Source: Neoarius graeffei (Eukaryota > Chordata > Actinopteri > Siluriformes > Ariidae). From it: DNA of 64,000 nt. Within the stretch, counting starts at the first letter, position 1, and each line of letters starts with the position of its first letter. A model generated the notes under the pieces. That model made no database searches and was not told the origin of the DNA. It saw only the letters and a program-made list of their open reading frames with translations. The position numbers were made by a program, and so were the translations under genes. Location of the stretch: positions 63,078,241 through 63,142,240 of the forward strand of contig NC_083577.1 of NCBI RefSeq assembly GCF_027579695.1, in the 5' to 3' direction. Of the stretch, positions 1 to 11,895 are shown one piece after another.

Positions 1-862
1 CATGAAGTGTTCTAAAATCTCCTGGTACATGGCTGTGTTAACTTTGGACTTGATAAAATACAGTGGACCAACACCAGCAGATGACATGGCACCCCAAATC
101 ATCACAGACTGTGGAAACTTCACACTGGGCTTCAAACACCTTGGATTCTGTGCTTCTCCACTCTTCCTCCAGACTCTAGAACCATGATTTCTAAATTACA
201 TAAATGCAAAATGTACTTTCATCTGAAAAGAGGACTTTGGACCACTGAGAAACAGTCCATTTCTTTCTCTCCTTAGCCCAGATAAGACACTTCTGACATT
301 GTCTCTGGCTCAGGAGTAGCTTGATATTAGGAATGCGAAAGTTGTATCCCCTTTCTTGAAGATGTCTGTTCGTGATGGGTCTTGATAAACTGATACCAGC
401 CTCAGTCCACTCCTTGTGAAGCTCTCCCAAGTTCCTGAATCAACTTTTCTTGACAATCCTCTCAAGACTGTGGCCATCCCTGTTGCTTGTGCACCTTTTC
501 CAGCCACCCTTTTCAGCAATGACCTTTTGTGGCTTACCCTCCTTGTGGAGGGCATCAGTGATCATCTTCTGGACAACAGTCAAGTCAGCAGTCTTCCCCA
601 TGATTGTGGTTGTGTGTACTGAACTAGACCGAGAGATACACTGTGTTCATACTGTTTTACTCAAACTCGAAATGAAATATTCTAATATTTTGAGATTTTT
701 TTTATATTTTTCTACTATATGCCATATTGATTAAAATTAAAATAGAAAAATGCTTGAAACATTTTATGTGTAATGAGTCTATAATATATAACATTTTCAC
801 TTTCTTAAATAACATGGAAAATATTGAACTTTTTCACAATATTCTAATTTTTTGAGATGCAC
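1..862 (-). mobile_element. Tc1/mariner element, family A, truncated by window edge
   Basis: Right terminal inverted repeat (ending TTTTTTGAGATGCAC, then the TA target) and the 5' part of a transposase on the minus strand from the ATG at 601. The reading frame is broken: pieces HKEGKPQK..., GELHKEWTEAG and SDEST lie in different frames. Same insertion as 52435-54096, copied with the segmental duplication. Confidence 0.88.
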
Positions 863-889
863 TAGTGTGTGTGTGTGTGTGTGTGTATA

Positions 890-932
<43 letters not shown>
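863..932. repeat. TG/TA microsatellite
   Basis: Alternating TG then TA dinucleotides directly at the Tc1 end; longer than at the matching site 54097-54140. Confidence 0.9.
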
Positions 933-934
<2 letters not shown>

Positions 935-1059
935 CTAAAGTAGAGGGGTGGGATTAAATAAGTTTTTACTTCAGCCCACTCCTTTTCGGACATGTAAACT
1001 CAAAACTGCTTAGTGCGTCCTTGTTTGTATTTTTGTCTTGTTTTCTTTTGTTTTGATAG

Positions 1060-1358
1060 ATTATTATTATTATTTAGCCCTGTGATGACCTGGCGACTTG
1101 TCCAGGGTGTACCCCGCCTTTCGCCCGTAGTCAGCTGGGATAGGCTCCAGCTTGCCTGCGACCCTGTAGAAGGATAAAGCAGCTAGAGATAATGAGATGA
1201 GATGAGATTATTATTACCTATATTATTTAGCCCTGTGATGACCTGGCGACTTATCCAGGGTGTACCCCGCCTTTCGCCCGTAGTCAGCTGGGATAGGCTC
1301 CAGCTTGTCTGCGACCCTGTAGAACAGGATAAAGCGGCTAGAGATAATGAGATGAGAC
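1060..1358 (+). repeat. Two tandem SINE tail fragments
   Basis: Two successive copies of the 3' part of the common SINE (from GCCCTGTGATGACC to the GATGA repeats), about 1077-1203 and 1229-1358, separated by an ATTATT spacer that copies the host site. Only in the left duplication copy; at 54295-54315 the site is uninterrupted. Both lack the tRNA-like head, as expected of 5'-truncated retroposition. Confidence 0.8.
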
Positions 1359-1929
1359 CTATATTATTTAAGGTTTATTTTCTAATTTAGTGGCTTTTTA
1401 CGTGTTCTTGTCGCAAATGCTGTTTTGCTTTTCTTGTTATCTGCTTATTTATTCATTGTTTGTTTACATGTTTGAAATAAACTATCATTTTTTAAAAAAA
1501 TCTTTTTTTTCAAACTTCAAAAGCGGCATTTAAATGTAACGGGCATAGGGTTGTGTCACTTATCTATGCCGACTCACATAAAATAAATCACAATTCCACC
1601 TTAACTTTGAATAGTTTTAGACCAAACTCTATAGCATCTTGAGTGCTTTTAGGAACAACATTTTCTTTCATAATTTGTAATTCTTCCTCCAATACAAGTG
1701 ACAAAGCGACTGGCCACCATTTTGCTGAGTTGCTCGAGGTGATTATCGAGAAATAGTCCGAATTTCTCCACCAATCAGCACACGCGATTTCCTATAATCA
1801 CCTGCCTATTTATACTAAAATATTTTAAGGACTTGTTATAAGCAGCAGCTAAAATGATTTAGTTGCCAAATTGAATTAATATTTAAAATGTTAAACAACA
1901 AACAAGGAAACACTTTTAAAATAGCAACA
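1359..1929. other. AT-rich spacer, no gene
   Basis: Sequence shared with 54302-54889. No exon, RNA gene or transposon end was recognised. Confidence 0.5.
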
Positions 1930-2237
1930 TTTATTTAAAACAAGCATGAGAGACCATTTGACATACAGTAGAACAGTGACTTTCTATTAAATAGAGACTG
2001 AAAAAAATCTCCATTGTGAATATAAAAAGCAGCTGATAAACATTTAAAGGAACACTAGTGTGGTAAATGTGTCTGCTCCTTCATTGGCTCCTCTTCTCCA
2101 CTCTTTGGCAAGAAGGATCAACACCAAGCTTACAGTGTATCAAACACAGCAAGAGCTCAGCTTGCTTCATATTGCACTCTATTTAGATATTTATACACGT
2201 CATGGCTTTAAAAATATCTCCATCTGAGACATTAAAG

Positions 2238-2239
2238 TG

Positions 2240-2281
<42 letters not shown>
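2238..2281. repeat. TG microsatellite in dock9 3' UTR copy
   Basis: About 20 TG units; the partner at 55202-55230 is shorter, so the repeat has changed length since duplication. Confidence 0.9.
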
Positions 2282-2807
2282 TGCTTATGTTTGTGGATTC
2301 CATCATATTTTTTTTCTCATATAAAACAAAGAAAAGTGAAGCTAAATTTGAAATAAAGAGGCCAAGCCATCTGTAAGACATCTGAAACTGAAATTCTGTA
2401 CATAAGGTATTATAGAGAGTTTTAAGTTAGAAATGACAAACAAGGAGTATGAAACAAATCAGTAAAAAAAAAACCCACTTGGCGGACGATGGGTATATAA
2501 CATGTAAAAAGTCTCCACAGGAAACAGTAACTCAGATTCCCAGTCAGAATGGGACAGAAATTAAAAATCATTTAAAATATGTTTACCCAAAACCAGCTAA
2601 TAGGTCACATACTGCTACTCTATTCTCTATTCCAGGGTCACATGTATGGAACAGAAATTCTATACTGGGTTTTGAAGAGAGAGGAAATGGAGAAACAGAT
2701 GGAATGAAAAACAAACAAACAAAAACAGTGACAGAAGACGTCATTTTGCTGTTAAGAGTTGTGTGAAGGTAGTCATACACCAAATGGGAAAGGTTACAGG
2801 GTGAAGC

Positions 2808-2933
2808 TCAGACCACAGAAGAGGACGTGGGCATGCCCTGGATGCTGGCTGCAGTGGGAGTGCCACTGATGGCATTGAAAATGTGAAGGGAGTCAGGCAG
2901 GGGACTCTTCATGACATCTTCCACAGGAGAGAT
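2808..2933 (-). pseudogene. Duplicated dock9 terminal exon
   Basis: All 126 bases match the dock9 terminal exon at 55775-55900, including the stop codon and the acceptor CTGTAG. 83 bp of the upstream intron is also copied (to 3016), after which the two sequences differ completely. No other dock9 exon is seen near it, and slc15a1 lies between it and the real gene. It is therefore probably an orphan exon, unless more of the duplicated unit lies elsewhere. Confidence 0.85.
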
Positions 2934-3173
2934 CTACAGAGAGAGACAACCGGCTTAATAAGATATCAGAATTTAGGAGTGTGGTGGAATAAGGAATATG
3001 AACTTCAAATATGCATGTAATGTTCATGATATTATATGGGCACATCCACAAAAAAATACGCAATTTAATCAAAGGAATTTTAATTTTGAACCGGGTCACC
3101 ATTTTGACAACACACATCCAGTCAGCAGGAAAACACTGGGAGTGACATCATCGGAGCGAAATATCGGGAAATA

Positions 3174-4302
3174 CAGTTCTGTGCAAAAGTCTTAGGCACC
3201 CTTTTTCCATACAAACTTTGTTACAGTTTTCTATTTTATGACATCTACATTATCGAGTCAGTACAAAAACATTTTAGCGTTCCAACCGTTTGTTTTCCAG
3301 CACAAATGTATAAATGTTACAGGCAAAAAAAGTTTGTATCTGAGCAGCATATTACATAAGAGAGCGCTTTTCAGATTAAAAAAAAAAACATAATGAAGGT
3401 TACTGGCCCTGTGTCCAAAATCGCTCACTCGTTCACTGCTCCCTACTCCCTATATAGGGAATTACTATATAGAGGACTATACAGTGAGCTCATTGGTAAA
3501 ATGAAAAAACGCTTTTGGACACTAGTCTGTCGCGCTGGTATTTACGTCATCACTGTCGCACAATTAAAACGTTTCAGATCAGCCGCGGGTGGGTTTTCAA
3601 AATAATAAATGCATGAATGTATTTTTGTGATAAATACATATTATTCTGAGCGCATTTCCCACATTAATCAATAAAAAATACCTACATCTTACAGTTCTTT
3701 TAAATCAAGGCTGAATACTTTCTTCTTTGCCGCAGCTTTTTATTAAATCAAATCTCAGACTGTTAATTTGATTTCTTTCAGCGCGACCGCAATGCATGAT
3801 GGGATATATTGCTTTGGTTAGTGACCATCGGTTGTACGCTACTTTTCGTGATGCATTGTGGGATATTTTGAGTGCACTATATAGGGTGTAAATAATCCTC
3901 ACTAAGGTTTCGGACAGCACTACAAAATGGCGTCCTCACTATATAGTGCCCTATATAGTGAGTAGGGAGCGATTTCGAACACAGGGCACGTTTTGGTGCA
4001 AAATGAAGAAGCGAGTGTGACAGTCAAAGTGTCCAGAAGAACTGTGGCTGGTTCTGCGAGATGCTCAGTAAAACCTACAGCTCATTTCCTTTTAAAACTG
4101 CACTCACTGTACCTGAGACTGCTTTTTTTTTTTAAAGCAAAGGGTCGTCTCACACCAAATACTGACTTTGTTTAATTTATTATGACTTACTGCTGTATAT
4201 AGTATTTATTTTAAATGATGAAACTTTTCGTTTCATTATTTTTAAGCCATTTTTGGTCGACAGCATTTCTTTACACGTGCCTAAGACTTCTGCACGCTAC
4301 TG
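3174..4302. mobile_element. Non-autonomous Tc1-like element (AAGTCTTAGGCAC ends)
   Basis: Inverted ends: CTGTGCAAAAGTCTTAGGC at the left, GTGCCTAAGACTTCTGCAC at the right, with TA before the left end. No transposase remains. About 580 bp of the interior is a palindromic MITE (3407-3986). Confidence 0.75.
3407..3986. mobile_element. Palindromic MITE (CCCTGTGTCC ends)
   Basis: Begins CCCTGTGTCCAAAATCGCTC and ends with the inverted GAGCGATTTCGAACACAGGG. Subterminal CTATATAG blocks are also inverted. No coding capacity. Superfamily not assigned, since no clear target duplication is visible. Confidence 0.8.
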
Positions 4303-4308
4303 TTGTCA

Positions 4309-5294
4309 CTACATTTACATGCACATAGAGAGAATCGAATTTCTGCCGTTGCTCGACTGAAATCGAAATTCAAAATGCCATGTATACACCTTAATTCAGC
4401 TGAAATTGAACCGAACTTGATTTCTCGGAATCGAGCTACACGACCTGGTTTATGCGATTTCTGCCGAGCTACTTTGTGCATGTAAACCCTATCGAGCTAG
4501 TTGTCGAGCTACTTCCGGAAGTGACGAGTGACGAGACCACAAGCGGGAAACACAACAGCCTCGGTCGGCATGACAACAGTAGTAGCGAGCAGCAGAAGAG
4601 GTCAGGAGGAACAAACGAAGAAGAGAAAATGGCGATGTAGAGCTCTCTGAAGTGTGGGTGGAGCACAGAGGACGGCAGGACAAAGCTTCTGGTACTAATA
4701 GGCTTTTTATTGTCAGACTTTTCAGTTTAACAGCCTACTTTTATTCTTGAGAGAAAAACGCGCGCGCGCTGTGTTCTAGTCCCGGGATGAGCTCTCCCCT
4801 CTGCCTCCTTAAATAGGGCGCGGTTACTGGGAAGACACACAAACACAGGTTAATTACCGTCAGGTGAAGTGATTCTGCCACTCACCTTCCCTGGCTCCGC
4901 CCTCCTGTCACAGACCAGCGCTTGACCACGCCCCCACTGCCACAGGCAAGCAGAAACGTGCACTTCTGGAGCAATGAGGAGACAGAGTTCATGCTCATTC
5001 AGCTTAAGGAGTTGAATATATTAAAATTCATGGACGGGAGAAAAACGCGCAATGGAGAACACAGAACTGATAACTTTGTTTACACTCTTGAATAGCTCTT
5101 CTTCATGACGACAACCGGAAGTGTACCAACACGATGGGGCGTGTTGCGCCACCTGTGGCTCGGGTGCACAATGCACCTCACACAATAGCCCGATTTCATT
5201 GTGTGCATGTAGGATTGGATTTCTCTGGCACCCTGCTGGGACCTTCAGCTCGATTACCGACAGCACCTCGATTTGGATGTGCATGTAAACGTAG
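4309..5294. mobile_element. MITE with TTTACATGCACA ends, split by a solo LTR
   Basis: Left end CTACATTTACATGCACA, right end inverted TGTGCATGTAAACGTAG. Interior rich in TCGAGCT-type inverted motifs. A 309-bp solo LTR sits at 4636-4944, so the unbroken element was near 670 bp. Confidence 0.75.
4636..4944 (-). mobile_element. Solo LTR of the Gmr1-like gypsy family
   Basis: Minus-strand sequence begins TGTGGCAGTGGGGGCGTGG and ends CTCTACA. It shares the GTGTTTGTGTGTCTTCCC block, the CGCCCTATTTAAG promoter-like box and the CTGTGCTCCACCCAC block with the full LTRs at 26281 and 32014. Flanks GGCGA and GGCAA look like a 5-bp target duplication with one change. No internal region remains, so it arose by LTR-LTR recombination. 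Confidence 0.87.
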
Positions 5295-6487
5295 ATGTGC
5301 ATGTCACTCAGAAAAATGCGAGTTTTTCAACATAAGAAGATAAACTTCATATCTTCAAGCCTTAAGGTGTGATGTTCTTTTTAGTGTGTAGATATACTCA
5401 GAAACAAAATGCACCCAGATTTATTCAAACAATTAATCGATTTCCTCATGAGTGACAAATAGAGAATTATGCCACAGTTTTGGATCTCCACGTCCCAGAT
5501 GTAGAACGAGTGGAATACGAGTGGTATATTTCCCAGTACCACATGGTTTTGGTTTTCAGTGCATTTCATTATCTCCATATGGATGTACTGTTGATCCATT
5601 AGCTATGACCTCATATTACTTTCGTAAAATAACAAAACTTGATGCTATACGATAACGTAATACTGTAATAATGATGTGTAAAAATGTAACGTAATGATGT
5701 AATGTGTAATAATGTAATGTTCCAAGTGAATATTAAAAACTATGTACTGTGCAACCCAGTTATAACCTCTTGATAGATGCAGACAGATATTCGAATAAAT
5801 TCTGAATACATTTACTTCAAATCAAACTTGGATTTCTTTCACATTTTCTCTGTGAGATTACGATTATGAATCGCAGAGGCATTTTCATAACCATTTGACC
5901 TATTCTTACCAAAGGTACCAATAATTCTGAGGCTGAGTGAAAAAGGGTATTACATCAGATGTCAACTTTTCTGGTTGCCAAATGGTTTACCTCTTATCTC
6001 GCCAATAACCACTGGCATTTCTTTTTTTTTTTTTTTTGTACCACTGTTGCTGATAAATGATAATTAGTGGCTTTAATGAGTACAAGAGTTAATTCGATAT
6101 TTTGTCACTGTGCTTTAATACTTTTTTGCAACTGCAATGAAGATCACTAACAGAGTCCAACACTAATACACACTCTTTACTTACCTGCAACTACTCGAAT
6201 ACTAAATGTAGTCTATTGAAACTGAGGGATAAATGAAAATGAGAAGGTATACCATTTGTATTAAAAATGACAGAGGTAATCATCACGTTCCACTGATTTT
6301 TAGTATTCCAGGATTGATCAGTAAATGATTTGTTAATGATCAGGAAGGTAGGCACTGTGCCGTACCTACCTAGAGCAGACTGAGACGCCGTACTGTAGTA
6401 GGGAGCTGCTGATGAGGCAAACAAACAGAACACGAAAGCAAAACACACTCATTCACAGAGTGTTAGGATATATCAGATATATATCCT
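5295..6487. other. Intergenic, nothing recognised
   Basis: AT-rich sequence with a poly-T run near 6020. Read on both strands; no exon with splice signals and no transposon ends found. Confidence 0.5.
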
Positions 6488-7239
6488 AAGATATCGTGTT
6501 CAAAATAATAGCGGTGTATTTAAAAACATGAGTAAAGCTCAAAAATCCTTTGAATAGTTTTTATTTCCATGCACTGGGAACACTGCACATTATATTCTAC
6601 ATCAAAACATGAAGAATAATGCATCAATATTTTAATTACTTTACAGAAAATGAAGAAAAATGAATATTGGGCTGTTCAAAAAAAAAAGCAGTGTCTGCAT
6701 TTTTCATTAGAAACTCAAATGAAAACGTGGTTAGGTTAATATGGGCGGCCTTGGGCTGAGGTGGCCTTGAGCGAGGCGCCTAACTCCCGACTGCTCCCCG
6801 GGCGCTGTTAGCATAGCTGCCCACTGCTCTGGGTATGTGTGTGCGCTCATTGCTCACGTGTGTGTGCGTTCACTGCTTCAGATGGGTTAAATGCAGAGAG
6901 GAAATTTCACAAGTGCGTGATGAGTAAAGTTGTGCTTGCTTTCTTTTCTTTCTTCAAATATTTACTGTATAAACTGAAAAAATCTTTAGGATTTAGCATT
7001 CCTGTGAATCACTAAACTGATGTTTAGTTGTATAACCATGGTTTCTGAGAACTGCTTCAGATCTGTGTTGCATGGAGTCAAACAACTTCTGGCACCTCTG
7101 AACAGGTATTCCAGCCCAGGATGATTTGACAACATTCCACAATTCCTCTGCATTTTCTTGGTTTTGCCTCAGAAACAGCATTTTTTAAATTATGAAAAAA
7201 AGGAACTTTTTCATGGTATTCTAATTTTTTGAGATGCAC
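6488..7239 (-). mobile_element. Rearranged Tc1-like remnant(s)
   Basis: Left end TTCAAAATAATAGCGGTGT, with an inner direct copy at 6669-6692 (the IR/DR layout of some Tc1 elements). Then a C-terminal transposase piece on the minus strand, 6993-7181 (ELWNVVKSSWAGIPVQRC, NHGYTTKHQF). The right end (7197-7239) belongs to a different family, the GAGATGCAC end of family A. Two elements are therefore fused by deletion. Confidence 0.72.
6746..6925 (+). repeat. SINE tail fragment, alternative tail type
   Basis: GGCCTTGGGCTGAGGTGGCC through GGGTTAAATGCAGAG; the same tail module as 47337-47470. Inserted into the Tc1-like remnant. Confidence 0.72.
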
Positions 7240-7288
7240 TAGTGAATGTAGTGAATGTATATATACTAGTATTCACACTAGTGAATGT

Positions 7289-7301
7289 ATGTGTGTGTGT
7301 G

Positions 7302-7372
<71 letters not shown>

Positions 7373-7410
7373 TGTATGTGTGTATATATACATACATACA
7401 TACACATATG
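7289..7410. repeat. TG/TA/GA microsatellite
   Basis: Runs of TG, TA, GA and TACA between the remnant ending at 7239 and the Tc1-like MITE starting at 7413. Confidence 0.9.
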
Positions 7411-7412
7411 TA

Positions 7413-8326
7413 CACTACCGTTCAAAAGTTTGTGGTCACCCAGACAATTTTGTGTTTTCCATGAAAAGTCACACTCTTATTTACCACCATAAGTTGTAAA
7501 ATGATTAGAAAATATAGTCAGGACATTTTTCTGGCTGGCGGCACAGTGGTGTAGTGGTTAGTGCTGTCGCCTCACAGCAAGAAGGTCCGGGTTTGAGCCC
7601 CGTGGCCGGCGAGGGCCTTTCTGTATGGAGTTTGCATGTTCTCCCCGTGTCCGCGTGGGTTTCCTCCGGGTGCTCCGGTTTCCCCCACAGTCCAAAGACA
7701 TGCAGGTTAGGCTAATTGGTGACTCTAAATTGACTGTAGGTGTGAATTTGAGTGTGAATGGTTGTCTGTGTCTATGTGTCAGCCCTGTGATGACCTGGCG
7801 ACTTGACCAGAGTGTACCCCGCCTTTCGCCCGTAGTCAGCTGGGATAGGCTCCAGCTTGCCTGTGACCCTGTAGAACAGGATAAAGCGACTAGAGATAAT
7901 GAGATGAGATGAGAGTTTTCTGGCCATTTTGAGCATTTAATCGACCCCACAAATGTGATGCTCCAGAAACTCAATCTGCTCAAAGGAAGGTCAGTTTTAT
8001 AGCTTCTCTAAAGAGCTCAACTGTTTTCAGCTGTGCTAACATGATTGTACAAGGGTTTTCTAATCATCCATTAGCCTTCTGAGGCAATGAGCAAACACAT
8101 TGTACCATTAGAACACTGGAGTAATAGTTGCTGGAAATGGGCCTCTGTACACCTATGTAGATATTGCACCAAAAACCAGACATTTGCAGCTAGAATAGTC
8201 ATTTACCACATTAGCAATGTATAGAGTGGATTTCTGATTAGTTTAAAGTGATCTTCATTGAAAAGAACAGGGCTTTTCTTTCAAAAATAAGGAAATTTCA
8301 AAGTGACCCCAAACTTTTGAATGGTA

Positions 8327-8329
<3 letters not shown>
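7413..8329. mobile_element. Tc1-like MITE (CACTACCGTTCAAAAG ends) carrying a SINE
   Basis: Inverted ends CACTACCGTTCAAAAGTTTG and CAAACTTTTGAATGGTAGTG, flanked by TA. No transposase is left; without the SINE at 7536-7915 the element is about 530 bp. Confidence 0.85.
7536..7915 (+). mobile_element. tRNA-headed SINE, full length
   Basis: Head GGCGGCACAGTGGTGTAGTGG (box A-like), GGTTTGAGCCC (box B-like), body with CAGTCCAAAGACATGCAGG, tail GATGA repeats. Flanked by the 9-bp duplication TTTTCTGGC at 7527-7535 and 7916-7924. Confidence 0.92.
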
Positions 8330-8397
<68 letters not shown>

Positions 8398-8413
8398 CAC
8401 ACACACACACACG
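8330..8413. repeat. TA then CA microsatellite
   Basis: The only sequence between two Tc1-type elements (ending 8329, starting 8414). Confidence 0.9.
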
Positions 8414-9522
8414 GAGTGCAGAATTATTAGGCAAGTTGTATTTTTGAGGATTCGTTTTATTATTGAACAACAACTATGTTCTCAATCAAACAAAAAAGAC
8501 TCATAAATATCAAAGCTGAATATGTATGGAAGTTAGAGTGGGGCGTTTTTAGTTTTGGCCATTTTAGGAGAATATGTATGTGTTCAGGTAACTTTCACTG
8601 TGCAGAATTATTAGGCACCTTAATAAAAACCAAATATGTAGCCATTTCACTTATTTATTTTCACCAGGTACACTGATATGACAACTCCAGATTTGCAAAT
8701 AAACATATCTGACATTCAAACACAAAACAAAAACAAATCAGTGACCAATATAGCCACCCTTCTTCATGAGGACACTCAAAAGCCTTCCATCCATAGATTG
8801 TCAATTTCTTTATCTGTTCACGACCAACATTGTGTGCAGTAGGGCTGTGCCGATAGACGATGCCATCGTCCATCGACGATGGTGGTCATCCATCACGATG
8901 GAGAGCCACCATCGTGATACCACGCCCCCTCCTGTCATAAACATGCATATACGGTATCATCTGGGCCTATTTAACCTAAAAAGTTAGTTTTTTGTTAGTT
9001 TAGTTAGTTAGTTTTGTTTAATATATAAATATATTATATAACATATATAAATACATAATTATATAAATCATTATAAAGTAATATCCTATTACCGCTTGTT
9101 CACGTAGGCTATGGTGCAGGGACGTGCTAGTGAACATAACGTGGTTACACAAATACAGTATGCTACTAATAATACATTTTGACTTCATTTTTTAGCCTAC
9201 ATTATACTTTTAATGTAAAATTTGTCATGTTGTTCAAACAAATAGCCACTATTAACGACTTCAGTCGGGAAATATTGCACCTTATCAAACGGCAGTGAAG
9301 CGCGGACTTCGGCAGAAGTCAAATAACTTTAATCTGGTAAATAGGCCTACTTTCAGACTCAAAATGGTCCACTCTAAGCCATAATGTCAAACCAAATGGA
9401 AGAATGAAGGTGATTCTGATAAATGTAAAGACAGTTAAAAAAAAAACAATATTAAATTATGATTTTAAAAGCTGGTGCAATAATTCAAACACTAATAAAT
9501 TGGAAAAATTAGCGCGTTCAAG

Positions 9523-9904
9523 CAGGGGCGCAGATACGTTTTTTGAACTGGGGGGGACAAAGCTGCCAGCAAACCAACCCCAACCCCGATATGCCTGTCA
9601 AACTTGTTGTGGGTTACCATAGCAACCAAGCTCGAGCTCGCAACCTGTGCAGTCTGCGCAGCTCAACCAGCCGAATATCAGTCTTTGTTTTGTTTTATGT
9701 GAGTTGTTGCAACTATGTATACACTGCCGTGCACCTCAATAAACCGAATGGTAATTAGTCTTGATTTTTCCGTGAGGTTTGCCTTATGCAAAGACAGACA
9801 GCATAGACGTTTTTTCCTCCCTATAAGTGGGGGGGACCGAACGAAGTGAATTTAAATCTGGGTGGGACGAATCCCACCCGTCCCCCCCTCTATCTGCGCC
9901 CGTG
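9523..9904. mobile_element. hAT-type MITE nested inside the hAT
   Basis: Ends CAGGGGCGCAGATA and TATCTGCGCCCGTG (one mismatch), flanked by the 8-bp duplication CGTTCAAG at 9515-9522 and 9905-9912. G-rich stretches near both ends are complementary. No coding capacity. Confidence 0.9.
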
Positions 9905-10030
9905 CGTTCAAGTGCGCACTAAAGGCCGAAACGCATCTTCAGTTGATATGGTGTAAATAAACAATGAGTAATAGCTTAAGTGTAGTTTCTTCTCATAGTT
10001 TGAATACTAGTCTTTCATTGTTAGAGCAGA

Positions 10031-10559
10031 TTAATATCTTAGCGTGATCAGTGAGTGCTCGGGGAGGTTCATTTCCACCTGCGCTTTGCGCAGCTCATTT
10101 CTCCGAAGCCGGCTGTGCGCAAACGCAGTGTTGACTGCTCGGCAAACTCCAAACGCTCGGTCTGTACTGGCCCTCTGTTGCGCAAGCGAGTTGGTTATGG
10201 CCAGGTTCAAATTGTGCCCAAAACAACTTAACCACGGCCATTTCAATTGCCTGATGGCTGTGACAATATTCGCCCCGTTGTTATGCAGGCGATCTTTTTC
10301 TCCTCTATTTTCCATTCGGCAAGTGTCTCGCGCAATGCGTCTTCTAAATTGTCCGCTGAATGTGTCTCTGGCATGAAACTCGTCTGCAGGCATTTGGACT
10401 GCATTGCCCACTCTCGGTCCACATAATGTACGGTAGCTGACATATAGGGCATCATGTTGCAGCTGGACCACATATCCGTTATCAAGGCCAAATATTCCAC
10501 ATCACCTAGCGCTTTTTTTTCCTTTACGTGCCAAAGCCTCGGATGAGTATCTAATACTT

Positions 10560-10595
<36 letters not shown>

Positions 10596-10650
10596 TATTT
10601 AATAACGTAGTATTAAAATCCCCCCCGCCCACGATATCATCGTCCATCAC
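10031..10650 (-). pseudogene. hAT transposase fragment (ZBED-like)
   Basis: Two frames carry pieces of the ZBED1-like catalytic core: VEYLALITDMWSS and HYVDREWAMQSKCLQT in one, then NNGANIVTAIRQLKWPW and CFGHNLNLAITNSL in the other. This is the middle of the usual protein only; the BED finger and the C-terminal dimerisation region are missing. Confidence 0.85.
10557..10596. repeat. TAA trinucleotide repeat
   Basis: About a dozen AAT units within the hAT element. Confidence 0.9.
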
Positions 10651-11836
10651 GATGTTTGCACTGTAAACATCGTCGATGCCAATTAAGGGGACATCGCACA
10701 GCCCTAGTGTGCAGCAGCAACCACGGCCTCCCAGACGCTGTTCAGAGAGGTGTACTGTGTTCCCTCTTTGTAGACCTCACGTTTTATAATGGACCACTAT
10801 GGGGTTTAGGTCAGGTGAACAAGGGGGCCATGTCATTATTTTTTTCACCTTTCAGACCTTTACTGGCTAGCCATGCAGTGGAGTATTTGGACGCATGAGA
10901 TGGAGCGTTATCCTGCATGAAAATCATGTTCTTCTTGAAAGATGCTGACTTTTTCCTATACCACTGCTTGAAGAAGGTTTCTTCCAGGAACTGGCAGTAG
11001 GTCTGGGAGTTGAGTTTGAGTCCATCCTCAACTCGAAAAGGTCCAACAAGCTCGTCTTTGATGATGCCAGCCCATAGCAGTACTCCACCTCCACCTTGCT
11101 GGCGTCCGAGTCGGAGTGGAGCTCTGTGCCCATTACTGATCCAGCCACAGGCCCATCCATCTGGCCCATCAAGAGTCACTCTCATCTCATCAGACCACAG
11201 CACCTTAGAAAAATCAGTCTTAAGATATTTCTTGGCCCAGTCTTGACGTTTTATCTTGTGTGCCTTACTCAGTGGTGGTCGTTTTTCAGCCTTCCTTACC
11301 TTGGCCATGTCCCTCAGTATTGCACACCTTGTACTCTTTGACACTCCAGGAATGTTGCAACTCTGGAATATGGCAGAACTGGATGCTAATGGCTGCTTGT
11401 TAGCTTCACGCTTGATTTTCCGCAGATCATGTGCAGTTATTTTGCGCCTTTTTTTTTCCCGCACGCTTCTTTCGACCCTGTTGACTATTTACAATGAAAC
11501 GCTTGATTGTTCGGTGATCACGTTTCAACATCTTCGCAATTTCAAGAGTGCTGCATCCGTCTGCAAGACATCTCACAATTTTATACTTTTCAAAGTCTAT
11601 CAGATCTCTCTTCTGACCCATTTTGCCAGAGGAAAAGAGGTTGCCTAATAATTATGCACACCTGATATAGGGTGTTGATGTCATTAGACCACACCCCCTC
11701 TCATTACACAGATGCACAGCACCTGATATACTTAATTGGTAGTAGGCTTTCAAGCCTAAACAGCTTGGAGTGGGACAACATGCATTAAAAAGATGTTGTG
11801 GTCAAAATACTCACTTGCCTAATAATTCTGCACTCA

Positions 11837-11893
<57 letters not shown>
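11837..11893. repeat. TA microsatellite between two Tc1 elements
   Basis: Uninterrupted TA dinucleotides linking family B (ends 11836) with family C (starts 11894). Confidence 0.9.

Positions 11894-11895
<2 letters not shown>

Larger units (their letters stand above)
1..3016. repeat. Segmental duplication, left copy
   Basis: Aligns nearly continuously with 53047-55983 in the same orientation: part of a Tc1 element, an AT-rich spacer, the dock9 3' UTR, its last exon and 83 bp of intron. Differences are few point changes, microsatellite length, SINE tail pieces present only here (1060-1358), and a 181-bp SINE present only in the right copy. The left boundary is outside the window. Confidence 0.93.
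8840..10706 (-). mobile_element. hAT transposon nested in the Tc1
   Basis: Ends TAGGGCTGTGC and GCACAGCCCTA. The 8-bp target duplication GTGTGCAG lies at 8832-8839 and 10707-10714, diagnostic of hAT. Subterminal CATCGTC/GACGATG motifs repeat many times. A second, smaller hAT-type element is inside (9523-9904). Confidence 0.93.
8738..11621 (-). pseudogene. Tc1 transposase, family B, broken by hAT insertion
   Basis: Starts MGQKRDLIDFEKYK with a helix-turn-helix (LEIAKMLKRDHRTIKRFI). A frameshift near 11450 precedes the catalytic domain (KVLWSDEMRV for the first Asp, FMQDNAPSHA for the second). The third catalytic position is damaged: after SPDLNP the expected IEN is lost by a small rearrangement. 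The C-terminus continues beyond the hAT (GREQIKKL) to KKGGYIGH and a stop at 8738. Multiple shifts and the insertion make it inactive. Confidence 0.87.
8414..11836 (-). mobile_element. Tc1/mariner element, family B, with nested hAT
   Basis: Ends GAGTGCAGAATTATTAGGC and GCCTAATAATTCTGCACTC. Each end has an inner direct copy (8599-8618; 11641-11662), the IR/DR arrangement known from Sleeping Beauty-type Tc1 elements. A hAT (8840-10706) interrupts it; without it the element is about 1.55 kb. Confidence 0.92.

Noticed and set aside
2449-2783. Frames at 2449 and 55442 as a conserved small gene
   Set aside because: They are conserved only because the whole segment is duplicated; they lie antisense in the dock9 3' UTR.
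7229-7492. Open frames of repeating Tyr-Ile and Cys-Val
   Set aside because: They are translations of TA and TG microsatellites; the same applies near 8321, 11785, 13364, 17435 and 44206.
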